Shown here: piece after piece, positions 6,264 to 13,539 of the stretch
Numbering within the stretch: the stretch's first letter is position 1
Layout of the letters: every line of letters begins with the position of its first letter
IMG/VR virus record: IMGVR_UViG_3300034198_020657
Span: 1 to 35,199 of that record
Strand: one strand, 5' to 3'
Origin: a virus
DNA length: 35,199 nucleotides
Position numbers and translations under genes: made by a program
The notes under the pieces: generated by a model
Database searches by the model: none
What the model saw: the letters and a program-made list of their open reading frames with translations, nothing else
What the model was told of the DNA's origin: nothing

Positions 6264-7370
6264 ATGAGCACCCGGAGCCTCAGGGCTGCCCGCAGCACCA
6301 GGCCCCGGCCGCCCGTCGATCCCTGTCCCGATCAGGGCCAGCCCATCCGCCGCTTTCCGGCCCCGACCGAGCACTCTGAGGAGCTGGCGGTGGCCAACCT
6401 GCAGCTGGCCCGGGACATGGCGCAGCGGATGGCCTCGGCGACTCGGATGCCTTGGGATGATCTGTTCCTGGTGGCCTCAATGGGCCTCCTGAAGGCGTGT
6501 CGCCTCTACGACCCCAGCCGGATTTGCCCCAGCACCGGCCGGCCCTACGCCATCTCAACCCTGTGCGTGCCATTCATCCGGGGCGCGATGGCTCAGTACC
6601 TGCGCGATCGGGGGCACACCTCTGGCGTGCGCTTCCCTGATCGCTGGCGAGACAAGGCGCCCACGGTGCGGCGCCTTGCGGCCGATGGGCTCACCCCTGC
6701 GGCCATCGCGCAGGCCACCGGGCTGGGCCTTGAGGACGTGGAAGGGATCCTGACGGGTCAGAGCGCCCCGCAGGCCCTAGACCCTGACGCAATGGGGTTC
6801 GCCAGCTGGGACCCTGATCCCTGGGATGAAGCCGAAGCCTGCGGGGAGCTTCAGGCCGTGCTGGCGGTGGCTGATGCGGCCCATGCGGCGCTGGGGTGGG
6901 CAGATCGCGCCATGATCGAGGCCGCCTGGAACCAGGAGCCGACCCGGTTCCGCCGCCGCCTGGCCCGGCTCCCTCATGGCCAGTTCATGCGGCAGGCGGG
7001 CGGGATCATCCGCAAGGGCAAGGTGATGCCGCTGGAGGGGCAACAGGATCTGGCCGTCGAGGTGCCGATCCACCTGGGCTCCACCGCACCGCGTCGGCGC
7101 ATCAGCAAGCCTGCCGAAATCCTGCAAGCAGCCGAGCAGCTGGGCCTTTTCGGCCCCTGTCTGGATCTGGAAGGCGGGAAAACTGCGACAGCAGGTATGA
7201 ACGTGGCAGGTGAGGCAGTCGATCAGCCATCCAACGGGCGACGGCAAGCTGCCGAGCTTCCAGCACCCAAAGCTCGCCGAGGTGATCGGGGATCTGGATC
7301 TGGTTGCGGACTGCTGGGATCTGTTGCCCGGGGAGGCGAAGCGCAGGCACCTGCCGAAGGAATCGGGTGA
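6264..7370 (+). CDS. Phage-encoded sigma-70-like protein
   Basis: This 368-residue protein has a recognisable sigma region 2: ELAVANLQLARDMAQR (40-55), WDDLFLVASMGLLKACRLYD (64-83) and the PYAISTLCVPFIRGAMAQYL / RDRG block (94-117). This matches the pattern DL.qvG.iGLikA..rfDp...fstyavP.I.G.i..ylRD of group 3 sigma factors. A region-3-like helix-turn-helix follows (VRRLAADGLTPAAIAQATGL, 135-154). A canonical region 4 (-35 binding) is not obvious; the C-terminal half is divergent. The last 54 codons overlap the portal gene in another frame and look like low-complexity read-through. It probably redirects host RNA polymerase to phage late promoters; the repeated element described below is a natural candidate target (inference). 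Confidence 0.72.
   Translation: MSTRSLRAARSTRPRPPVDPCPDQGQPIRRFPAPTEHSEELAVANLQLARDMAQRMASATRMPWDDLFLVASMGLLKACRLYDPSRICPSTGRPYAISTLCVPFIRGAMAQYLRDRGHTSGVRFPDRWRDKAPTVRRLAADGLTPAAIAQATGLGLEDVEGILTGQSAPQALDPDAMGFASWDPDPWDEAEACGELQAVLAVADAAHAALGWADRAMIEAAWNQEPTRFRRRLARLPHGQFMRQAGGIIRKGKVMPLEGQQDLAVEVPIHLGSTAPRRRISKPAEILQAAEQLGLFGPCLDLEGGKTATAGMNVAGEAVDQPSNGRRQAAELPAPKARRGDRGSGSGCGLLGSVARGGEAQAPAEGIG
7175..7186 (+). promoter_or_regulatory. CGGGAAAACTGC element, copy 1 (before portal)
   Basis: An exact 12-base match, followed by GACAGCAG. It lies within the C-terminal coding region of the sigma-like gene and 35 bases (first base to first base) before the GTG of the portal gene. Because it is retained inside another reading frame, it is unlikely to be mere intergenic filler. 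Confidence 0.75.
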
Positions 7371-8748
7371 GCCCAAGCCCGCCTACGAAAACCGCCTTCG
7401 CCGCTCCTCCTACCCCAGCTTCTACCGCGACGGCATCGCGGCCTTCGCAGGGGTTCTGAGCCGCTACGAACTGCGTGGGGCCCCTCAGGGGCTGGTGCAG
7501 GCCGCGCAGGACATCGACGGGGAGGGCAACAGCCTGAAGAAGTGGGGCCTGTCGGCTGACGCCCTGGTGCTGCGTGATGGCGGCTGCCTGCTGATGGCGG
7601 ACATGCCCGCCGATCAGGTATCCGACCGAGCTGTTGAGCGGGCCCAGGGCCGGCGGCCCACCTTCTCGGTGGCGGAGCGCCGCAACCTCCTGAACTGGCG
7701 GGTGCAGCGGGTCGGGCGGCGGATGGTGCCTACGGCGCTGACGGTCCTGGAGTGGCACGAGGAGGAAGACGACGACTACGGGATGAAGCTGGTCCCCCGC
7801 TATCGGGTGATGAAGGGCGGGCAGTGGCGCCTATTGAAGATCGAAGGCGACGGCGGCCGGGGCAAGACCGCCAGTTATCAGGCGGAGGTGGTGCTTGGTG
7901 AAGACGGCAAGCCGATGGAGGGCACCTTCACCGGCGCCAATGGCCAGCCTCTGGCCTACCCCCCGGTGGTTTGGTATTCGGGCGGCGGTGAGCCCTTCGG
8001 GGAAGGAGCGATCCCCCTGCTCAGCCTCGCCAACCTCACCCTGGACTGGTTCCGCGAATATTCCGACCTGAAGGAACTCCTGCACCGCTGCGCCCTGCCG
8101 GTGGCCGTGGTGAAGGGGCGCCGGATGACCGGGCCCAATGGTGAGGTCCTGCCGCTGACCCTGGGCCCCAACAGCCTCCTGGAGTTCCCAGACGGCAATG
8201 GTGATCTGGCCTTCGCTGAGCCCTCCGGCAGCAGCCTCGACAAGCATTTGAGCCACCTGGAGGGCATCGAGAAGCTGATCGATCGCAGCACGCTTTCTTT
8301 CCTGTTCAGCGGCAACGGCAGCGGCCAGCGCACCGCCACCCAAGCGGAGCTGGAAGGCGCCCAGCTGCAGGCCACGATCACCTCAATGGCCGAGGCCAAA
8401 AGCTCCTGCTGGGAGAGCCTGTTTCAGCTCTGGGGCCAGTTCACCGGTGATCTGCCCGAGCCCGGCGCCGGCCTGGATCTACTGCCTGGTGTGACTGACA
8501 AGCCCGTGGACGATGCGCTGATCACCCTCGCCGGCACGCTCTACGACAAGGGTCTGCTGATGCGCGAGACCGTGACCCACCTGGCGCAGAAGCGGGGGAT
8601 GCTCCGGCCTGGGGTGGATGCCGCCAAGGAAGCCAAGGATCTGGCCGCCGAGGATGCCCGCCAGCAGGAGCTGATGAACCCGCCACCGCCAGGGCCGAAC
8701 GACCTGGCCGGGGATGGGCTGGATGCGCAGGGGTTGCCGTTGAGCTGA
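7210..8748 (+). CDS. Portal protein (DUF4055-like)
   Basis: This 512-residue protein starts at GTG 7210, placed 35 bases after copy 1 of the repeated element. The N-terminus (FQHPKLAEVIGDLDLVADCW, then HLPKE and YENRLRRSSYPSFYRDGIAA) matches from memory the DUF4055 portal family, in which HP, W, YLP and Y.nRl.rs.y.n..r motifs open the protein. The middle has AYPPVVWYSGG and the turret-like HLEGIEKLIDRSTLSFLFSG. The C-terminus ends in a Pro-rich tail. Portals form the dodecameric ring through which TerL packages DNA. The position between terL and the gpF-like gene supports the call. The 161-base overlap with the sigma-like frame is unusually long. Confidence 0.8.
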   Translation: MRQSISHPTGDGKLPSFQHPKLAEVIGDLDLVADCWDLLPGEAKRRHLPKESGEPKPAYENRLRRSSYPSFYRDGIAAFAGVLSRYELRGAPQGLVQAAQDIDGEGNSLKKWGLSADALVLRDGGCLLMADMPADQVSDRAVERAQGRRPTFSVAERRNLLNWRVQRVGRRMVPTALTVLEWHEEEDDDYGMKLVPRYRVMKGGQWRLLKIEGDGGRGKTASYQAEVVLGEDGKPMEGTFTGANGQPLAYPPVVWYSGGGEPFGEGAIPLLSLANLTLDWFREYSDLKELLHRCALPVAVVKGRRMTGPNGEVLPLTLGPNSLLEFPDGNGDLAFAEPSGSSLDKHLSHLEGIEKLIDRSTLSFLFSGNGSGQRTATQAELEGAQLQATITSMAEAKSSCWESLFQLWGQFTGDLPEPGAGLDLLPGVTDKPVDDALITLAGTLYDKGLLMRETVTHLAQKRGMLRPGVDAAKEAKDLAAEDARQQELMNPPPPGPNDLAGDGLDAQGLPLS

Positions 8749-8749
8749 G

Positions 8750-9826
8750 ATGGCCCGCACCACCACCATCGGCGACCAACAGCTGCAGCTTGCCGACGAC
8801 TACGCCGCCGCCCTTGACACCCTGGGCAACCGCGCCACCGTCAACACCCAGGCCTCCCTCCGCCGCGCCCTGGTGCGCACCCTGCGTGATCTGCGCCGGT
8901 ACTACGGGCAGTTCGTAGACCCCAGCCTCCCCGATCAGCAGAGCGCCGATGGGGTGGCCCGCCGGCCGGGCTCCTACTCGATCGCTGATGGCTCCGCCAA
9001 GCTCCGCAAGCTGATCGAACTGGCCCAGGGCTTCCTCAGCGATCGGGAGCTTCAGTGGCTGCAGAACCGCTACCGGGAGGACTTCGCCGAGGCGGTGAAC
9101 CTCGGCGGTGAGCTGGGCCAGCAGCTGGCGCAGACGGCCAACCCTGACGCCCCCGCCCAGGGCGCTTTTGTCGGCGCCTCTCGGGCTGCCGTGGAAGCCG
9201 CCGTGAACACCGCCAGCGCCTACATCCGCGGCGAGGTGGAAAGCTTCAGGGACAGCATCGCCCGCATCGTCACCGATGGCGTGGGCAGGGGCAAGGGGCC
9301 CCGGGTGCTGGAGCGGGAGATAAGGACCGCCCTCGAAGGCGCCCGCGACCCGCAGGGCCTGAACAACCGCATGGGCCTGGCGCAACGCGCCGAGCTGATC
9401 GCCCGCTCCGAGCTGGCCAATGCCTACGTGGGGGCGCAGAAGGCGGCAGCGGCCCGCAATGGCTACGGCTACGTTCGCTGGATCGCCACCAAGGATGAGC
9501 GGACCTGTCCGGTGTGCGCCAGCCGCCATGGCCGGGTCTACCGAATCGGTGAGGTGGTGGCCCCGGGGCATCCTCGTTGCAGGTGCAGCCTGTCTCCCGT
9601 GGCTACAGAAGCCATCGAAGAAAAAGACCCCGAACTGAGGGCCACCCTGCTGCGCGAAGGCTTCTGGCAGCGCGAGCGCGAGGGGATCGCCGCCGAGTTT
9701 GGCGAGGCGAAGAAATGGCCTCCGGAGCGGGCCGGGAAGGTGCTGGAGGATGCCGTGCTCAAGCCGTCCCCCAGTGAGCGCAGGCAGTATCCGGGCATTG
9801 AGCGGGCTCCGGAGCCGGTGGCATGA
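8750..9826 (+). CDS. Head morphogenesis protein (Mu gpF / SPP1 gp7 family)
   Basis: This 358-residue protein starts at ATG 8750, one base after the portal stop. The diagnostic C-terminal domain spans about 212-282: AELIARSELANAYVGAQ, WIATKDERTCPVCASRHG and VAPGHPRCRCSL. C253, C256, H274, C277 and C279 form the conserved Cys/His cluster of the SPP1 gp7/Mu F family. The N-terminal 200 residues are helical. Members bind the portal inside the capsid and influence prohead assembly or DNA entry. The portal-gpF gene pair is the usual arrangement. The tail of the protein is charged and variable. Confidence 0.88.
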   Translation: MARTTTIGDQQLQLADDYAAALDTLGNRATVNTQASLRRALVRTLRDLRRYYGQFVDPSLPDQQSADGVARRPGSYSIADGSAKLRKLIELAQGFLSDRELQWLQNRYREDFAEAVNLGGELGQQLAQTANPDAPAQGAFVGASRAAVEAAVNTASAYIRGEVESFRDSIARIVTDGVGRGKGPRVLEREIRTALEGARDPQGLNNRMGLAQRAELIARSELANAYVGAQKAAAARNGYGYVRWIATKDERTCPVCASRHGRVYRIGEVVAPGHPRCRCSLSPVATEAIEEKDPELRATLLREGFWQREREGIAAEFGEAKKWPPERAGKVLEDAVLKPSPSERRQYPGIERAPEPVA

Positions 9827-9981
9827 GGGAAGCCGAGGTGCGCGAACTGATCCGCCAGGCGATCCGCGAGCACGAGGCCCGGGTCGCTGCGGTGTGGGCG
9901 GTTGCGGCGGCGGTGGTGCTGGTGGGCACCTGGCAGGCGCTGCTGGTGCTGTTGCGGGGGCTGGTGCTGGAGGCGAGGTGA
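9823..9981 (+). CDS. Small single-span membrane protein (holin-like size)
   Basis: ATG 9823 overlaps the previous stop (ATGA) and opens 52 codons to TGA 9979-9981. The first 20 residues form a charged helix (REAEVRELIRQAIREHEARV), followed by a long hydrophobic span, AAVWAVAAAVVLVGTW, and a second hydrophobic piece with LLVLLRGLVL. The protein therefore looks like a membrane-anchored helix. It might be a holin or another membrane accessory protein, but it is not next to the endolysin, so the assignment stays open. It lies 12 bases before copy 2 of the repeated element. Confidence 0.55.
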   Translation: MREAEVRELIRQAIREHEARVAAVWAVAAAVVLVGTWQALLVLLRGLVLEAR

Positions 9982-9992
9982 GGTGGCCGGGG

Positions 9993-10004
9993 CGGGAAAA
10001 CTGC
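9993..10004 (+). promoter_or_regulatory. CGGGAAAACTGC element, copy 2
   Basis: An exact 12-base copy in the 42-base gap after the small membrane-protein gene, 31 bases before GTG 10024 of a basic-protein gene. It is followed by TGTAGTAGCAG, matching the GNAG trend of other copies. Confidence 0.75.
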
Positions 10005-10023
10005 TGTAGTAGCAGGGGTTCCC

Positions 10024-10641
10024 GTGGCTGGCGGTGGTAGAGGCAGGCGTACCTACACGAGGGACGGCCGAGGCCGCTTCGCCTCGACTGGAACCACCAC
10101 GGCAAAGGCCAAGCCCGCCGCCCGGCGAGCGCAGCGCGGCACCAACCGCCTCACCAGGGACAACAGCGGCAGGATCACAGGTGCCGGGAAGAACGGAGCA
10201 ACCGCCAGGGGCGGCCGGCTGCGGACTGCTGCAGGGAATCAGCGGGGGGCGGTGCTGGATCGGATGAAGCGGGCGCCGATGGCGGGGACTGTGGGCAAGA
10301 AAAGAGGTAAGCTATCGACGAGTAAAATGAAAAAAATGAGTTCTTACAGCAGGGTTGCAGCGTCGGGGCAGGATCTGGCCCGGAGGTGGGCAAGAGCAGG
10401 CGGGGCCGCACGTAGACGCGGAATAGAGAGCTATGCGGGCCCGCCGAGTCGAAAGAAGGCGGAGCGGGCCGCAGTGGTTGACGCGGCTGCGCGTGGATTC
10501 AGGGGAGCCATGGCGGGCGCCCCGGGGCTGAGGTATGCAAACGCAATGAAGCAGCAGGATACTCAGCAAAAAGCAGAGGCTTCTTTCAGGGCGCGGCCAG
10601 TATTTAGTACGAAGCAGAAAACAAGGAAGAACTGGATTTAA
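10024..10641 (+). CDS. Basic Arg/Ala/Lys-rich protein, YxRDxxGRF family (A)
   Basis: This 205-residue protein starts at GTG 10024, 31 bases after element copy 2. It is very basic. Residues 8-22 read RRTYTRDGRGRFAST, nearly identical to the start of the protein at 19327-20607; both continue TGTTTAKA and share Arg/Gly-rich text to about residue 75. After about base 10300 the composition turns A/T-richer (KLSTSKMKKMSSYSRVAA), and the C-terminal 115 residues have no counterpart in the other copy, so the gene looks like a shared head joined to a foreign tail. The charge suggests binding of nucleic acid or packaged DNA; no enzymatic motif is seen. Confidence 0.65.
   Translation: MAGGGRGRRTYTRDGRGRFASTGTTTAKAKPAARRAQRGTNRLTRDNSGRITGAGKNGATARGGRLRTAAGNQRGAVLDRMKRAPMAGTVGKKRGKLSTSKMKKMSSYSRVAASGQDLARRWARAGGAARRRGIESYAGPPSRKKAERAAVVDAAARGFRGAMAGAPGLRYANAMKQQDTQQKAEASFRARPVFSTKQKTRKNWI
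10072..10100 (+). repeat. Direct repeat, 29 bases identical to 19372-19400
   Basis: Inside the conserved N-terminal coding part of the basic-protein gene, 29 consecutive bases are identical to 19372-19400, flanked by a longer zone of partial identity (about 10045-10250 versus 19342-19554). This points to duplication or recombination of the 5' gene module rather than convergent codon use. Confidence 0.85.
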
Positions 10642-10644
10642 CCC

Positions 10645-10872
10645 ATGACCACCACCCCCACCCGCCCCCCAAGCCTCCGCCTGATCCAGGGCATCGCTGT
10701 CGCCTGCCTTCAGCGCAACGCCATCGCCGCCCAGCAGGGCCTGCGGGTGATGACCGAAGCCTTGGAGCCCGAGGAGGCGCAGCAGGCGTTGCACCTGTTG
10801 GTGGGCGCCCTGGACCCTGCCCAGCGCTATTGGCTCGGAACACTTGATGGGCCGCGAGTGGGGCGGCCGTGA
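10645..10872 (+). CDS. Small helical protein, unknown function
   Basis: This 75-residue protein starts at ATG 10645, three bases after the previous stop. It is almost fully helical: SLRLIQGIAVACLQRNAIAA, then LRVMTEALEPEEAQQALHLL and LVGALDPAQRYWLG. The Thr/Pro-rich first nine residues look flexible. There is no known domain. It lies between two basic-protein genes, and its stop at 10870-10872 is followed after 11 bases by element copy 3, so it may close a transcription unit begun at copy 2. Confidence 0.6.
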   Translation: MTTTPTRPPSLRLIQGIAVACLQRNAIAAQQGLRVMTEALEPEEAQQALHLLVGALDPAQRYWLGTLDGPRVGRP

Positions 10873-10883
10873 TGAGGAAACAG

Positions 10884-10895
10884 CGGGAAAACTGC
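10884..10895 (+). promoter_or_regulatory. CGGGAAAACTGC element, copy 3
   Basis: An exact 12-base copy in the gap after 10872, 39 bases before ATG 10923. It is followed by GGCTGTCACC, the least typical downstream block of the set. Its position argues for ATG 10923 rather than an upstream GTG at 10869 as start of the next gene. Confidence 0.72.
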
Positions 10896-10922
10896 GGCTG
10901 TCACCATCAACCAGCGAGCACC

Positions 10923-11231
10923 ATGGCCGGCAATCCCGGGGCAGGAAAGCAGCAGCGCAAGCAGGCGCAGCCGCAGCAGAAGAAACCCGCCGGCCCCAGG
11001 CCGGAACCCGGCCGCCCCGGCTGCTACCGCGATCCCAGTACCGGCAAGTTCGTCTGCCCCCCAGGCGCCAAGCCAGGCGCTCGCCCAGCCGCCAAGCCTT
11101 CCCGCAAGCCTGCTGCCGCCCCAGCGCCAACCCGCAAGCCGCCAAAGGGCTGGTTCCCGATGCCCGACCAACGCGAGCTGCTGAACCGCTCGAACATTGC
11201 CCGCCGGGGCCGCTCCCCTCGCACCGCCTGA
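10923..11231 (+). CDS. Basic Pro/Lys/Ala-rich protein with CYRDPSTGKF motif
   Basis: This 102-residue protein is read from ATG 10923; the frame extends upstream to 10869, but that part would translate the repeated element and looks non-coding. The first 30 residues are Gln/Lys/Pro-rich. PGCYRDPSTGKFVCPPGAK follows, with two Cys flanking a YRDxxTGKF core that resembles the YxRDxxGRF tag of the other basic proteins. The rest is Pro-Ala-Lys repeats ending in MPDQRELLNRSNIARRGRSP. It appears intrinsically disordered and positively charged. A role in binding DNA or in stabilising virion components is possible but unproven. Confidence 0.6.
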   Translation: MAGNPGAGKQQRKQAQPQQKKPAGPRPEPGRPGCYRDPSTGKFVCPPGAKPGARPAAKPSRKPAAAPAPTRKPPKGWFPMPDQRELLNRSNIARRGRSPRTA

Positions 11232-11235
11232 GCCG

Positions 11236-11751
11236 ATGGCCATCCTTCCCACGCTCGATCCCCTCTGGCGGCCTACGGGCACCGACACCACCAACGACCT
11301 GGTGCTGATCCGCACCTGGATCGGCTGGCCTGCCACCGATGCAAGCCTGACCGAGCTGATCCAGCAGATGAACGCCCTGGCCGGCCTCTCAACGGCTGAT
11401 GTGGCCCAGGTTCAGACCTGGATCGATGAAGTGATCACCCTGGAGGCCACCCAAGCCGGCGCTGTCGCCGATGGCACCGCCCACCTGGGCAACGCCACCG
11501 AATACGAAGGCCCGATCCCCGGTACCACGCCAACCCGTGAGCAGCAGCTTTCCCAAGCTGACGTGCTGCAGTGGGATACCAGCCTGCTCAAGGCCCGCTA
11601 CGGCTTCTCTGGCGGCGGCCCCGGCGCCACAGCCCAGGGGCAGCGCGAGCAGCGGATGCAGACGCTGATCACCCGCATCGCGCAAACCCTGAACGTGGCC
11701 CGGCTGGCCCCGCAAGGCGCGAGCGGCGGCGGGATGCTGCTGCGGAGCTGA
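11236..11751 (+). CDS. Hypothetical virion-region protein, possible head-tail connector
   Basis: This 171-residue protein starts at ATG 11236, four bases after the previous stop; an in-frame GTG at 11197 would overlap more and is less likely. The sequence is acidic/helical with repeated Trp and Thr (LDPLWRPTGTDTTNDLVLI, LSTADVAQVQTWIDEVITL) and ends in an LITRIAQTLNVARLAP helix and a Gly/Ser tail. Position (after portal and gpF-like genes, before tail genes) and size are compatible with a connector or completion protein, but no family is recognised. Confidence 0.55.
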   Translation: MAILPTLDPLWRPTGTDTTNDLVLIRTWIGWPATDASLTELIQQMNALAGLSTADVAQVQTWIDEVITLEATQAGAVADGTAHLGNATEYEGPIPGTTPTREQQLSQADVLQWDTSLLKARYGFSGGGPGATAQGQREQRMQTLITRIAQTLNVARLAPQGASGGGMLLRS

Positions 11752-11760
11752 GGGCGAAGG

Positions 11761-11772
11761 CGGGAAAACTGC
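11761..11772 (+). promoter_or_regulatory. CGGGAAAACTGC element, copy 4
   Basis: An exact 12-base copy in the 39-base gap after 11751, 30 bases before ATG 11791. It is followed by GGCAGAGGATCC, where AGAGGA may double as ribosome-binding sequence. It precedes the J-domain basic-protein gene. Confidence 0.77.
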
Positions 11773-11790
11773 GGCAGAGGATCCGCCCTG

Positions 11791-13065
11791 ATGGCCCGCC
11801 GCAGCAGCTACGTCCGAGACAGCTCGGGCCGCTTTAGCTCCACCCCCGGTGGAGGCCCAGCCCGCAGCTCCCCGGGCACTCGCCGCGCCAAAGCCAAGGC
11901 GAAGGCAACCGGTGGCACCCTCGCCGCCAGGAGCCAGCTGCGGGCCGCTCGCGCCAAGCTCACGCCAGGCGCCAGCCGTCAGCAGCGGGGTGCCGTGACC
12001 CGCGCCAGCAACCGCCTGAAGGCAACCGGTGCCGCCGGCCGGATGAAGCGGCCCGGGGCGGCCGTGGCTGGCCGGATCGCCAAGCCGAAGGGCCTGCAGC
12101 GTGACCCGCAGGCTGCCGCCAAGCTCGCCGCCGGCCGGAAGGGGCCTGCAGCAGCAGGGGCCACCACCAGGGGCCGCCAGCCCAACCTCAAGGCCCAGCG
12201 GGCCAAGGAAATGGCCAATCGCACCAGGGTGGTGCCGGGGCGAATGTTCAACGATGGGCAGGACGTTCGCACACTGTCGCTCGCGCAGATGAGAGCCGCC
12301 GTGCGCCAGCGGCTGCGCTCGGGCGGCATCGAAACCCGAAAGCAGTATCAGGTTTTCTACGGCAAGCCGCCCACCACCCGCAGCGGCTGGGAGGAGATGT
12401 ACCGACAGGTTGTGACCTCCCCCCAGTCCGATCGGAACCTGAAGCCCCGGCGCGGGGTCGTAAACGGGATGGACGTTCAAAAGAGCTTCAGGCCCTGGCA
12501 GGTGTTTGGCCTCAACCCCAAGACCGCCACCCGGGCGGACGTGGAGCAGGCTTACCGGCGCGTGGCCAAGCAGGTTCACCCGGACGCCGGGGGGCGCCGG
12601 AGGGATTTCGAGCGGGTGAAGACGATGCGAGATTCGGTGCTGGCACTGATGCCGCAACCCAAGGCCCCCAAGGGTCGCGGGAAGGGAGCCGCAAAGGCGA
12701 AGGCCAGCGCCCCGGCCGCCCCGGCCGCTCCCCAGGGGCCGAAGCTGCTGCCGCCGGCACGGGGGACGGGGGCGAGGAACGCCGTCACCGCCTCCCCTCG
12801 CCGGCTGAACAGCCAGGAGCGAGCCGTGGCCAGCGTGATGGCAAACAGCAAGTTCAAATCCGATGCAGCCAAGCGAAGGGAGCTGACGCGGCTTGGCTTC
12901 TCGATGAACCAGGAGCAGCTGCTGCAGGCCAGCAATCAGGTGCGCCGCAAGATCAGCCTGTCCCCGATGGCTGATCGCAACACCGCCCGCCAGGCGCTGG
13001 ACCGGGCCACGGGCGCAACCCCTCCAGCCCGCAAACCCCGCCGCAAGCCGAAGCCGAAGCCCTGA
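11791..13065 (+). CDS. Basic protein with J-domain (DnaJ-like), YxRDxxGRF family (B)
   Basis: This 424-residue protein starts at ATG 11791, 30 bases after copy 4. It opens with SSYVRDSSGRFSST, the family tag, then about 130 residues of Arg/Ala/Lys-rich sequence. Residues 235-287 read as a J-domain: PWQVFGLNPKTATRADVEQA, YRRVAKQVHPDAGG, then RDFERVKTMRDSVLAL. The invariant HPD is at 263-265. J-domains stimulate Hsp70 ATPase activity, so the protein could recruit host DnaK to assembling virions or to DNA. The rest is an Ala/Pro/Lys linker and a helical end (LTRLGFSMNQEQLLQASNQV, 365-384). No G/F region or zinc-finger of true DnaJ is present. Confidence 0.75.
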   Translation: MARRSSYVRDSSGRFSSTPGGGPARSSPGTRRAKAKAKATGGTLAARSQLRAARAKLTPGASRQQRGAVTRASNRLKATGAAGRMKRPGAAVAGRIAKPKGLQRDPQAAAKLAAGRKGPAAAGATTRGRQPNLKAQRAKEMANRTRVVPGRMFNDGQDVRTLSLAQMRAAVRQRLRSGGIETRKQYQVFYGKPPTTRSGWEEMYRQVVTSPQSDRNLKPRRGVVNGMDVQKSFRPWQVFGLNPKTATRADVEQAYRRVAKQVHPDAGGRRRDFERVKTMRDSVLALMPQPKAPKGRGKGAAKAKASAPAAPAAPQGPKLLPPARGTGARNAVTASPRRLNSQERAVASVMANSKFKSDAAKRRELTRLGFSMNQEQLLQASNQVRRKISLSPMADRNTARQALDRATGATPPARKPRRKPKPKP

Positions 13066-13068
13066 GCC

Positions 13069-13539
13069 ATGGCCAGCCCCTTCGCCCCGTACACCAACAC
13101 CCGCATGCTCTGGCACCGCCCTGGGGCGCCTCAGCTCAGCCTGCGCGAAGGGATCCGGCCTGCTGCTGATCAGGTGGTGCTGGAGGGCTTCGCCAAGCTC
13201 CAGGGGCCCAGCGGTGAGCAGCCTTCCGGCGGGCGCAACATCGGCGCCGCCAGCGCCACCGTCTACGTGACCCGCTGGGCTGTGGTCAACACCGGCGCCA
13301 GCTGGCTTGATGCCGGCGAGGGATGGGAATGGGTGGCCACCGGCCTGCGGCCCACGGGCCTGCCCCGGGGGGAGAAGCTGGAAGCCTTCATCGGTGGCCT
13401 CTCGGCCCTGCCGGTGCTGGGCGATGGCGAGCGGGGCTGGCTGACGATCGCCACCATGACCGGCGAAGGCGGCATCGATGCCTTGGTGCGGTCTGCTGCA
13501 GGCGACAAGCTCACCGGCACCTTTGCGGCGGGGCGGTGA
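13069..13539 (+). CDS. Hypothetical connector-region protein
   Basis: This 156-residue protein starts at ATG 13069, three bases after the previous stop. It begins with TNTRMLWHRPGAPQLSLREG, contains beta-rich text (ATVYVTRWAVVNTGASWLDA, WEWVATGLRPTGLPRGEKL) and ends TGTFAAGR. The beta-strand pattern and position just before a gp10-like gene fit a head-tail joining or neck protein. I cannot match a named family. The final GTGA overlap couples it to the next gene. Confidence 0.6.
   Translation: MASPFAPYTNTRMLWHRPGAPQLSLREGIRPAADQVVLEGFAKLQGPSGEQPSGGRNIGAASATVYVTRWAVVNTGASWLDAGEGWEWVATGLRPTGLPRGEKLEAFIGGLSALPVLGDGERGWLTIATMTGEGGIDALVRSAAGDKLTGTFAAGR

Noticed and set aside
7181-7193. CTGC...GCAG inverted repeat inside the element as an RNA hairpin
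   Set aside because: The loop would often be only 1-3 bases and several copies (3, 9, 10) lack the pairing. The GCAG/GNAG block fits a ribosome-binding-related sequence better.
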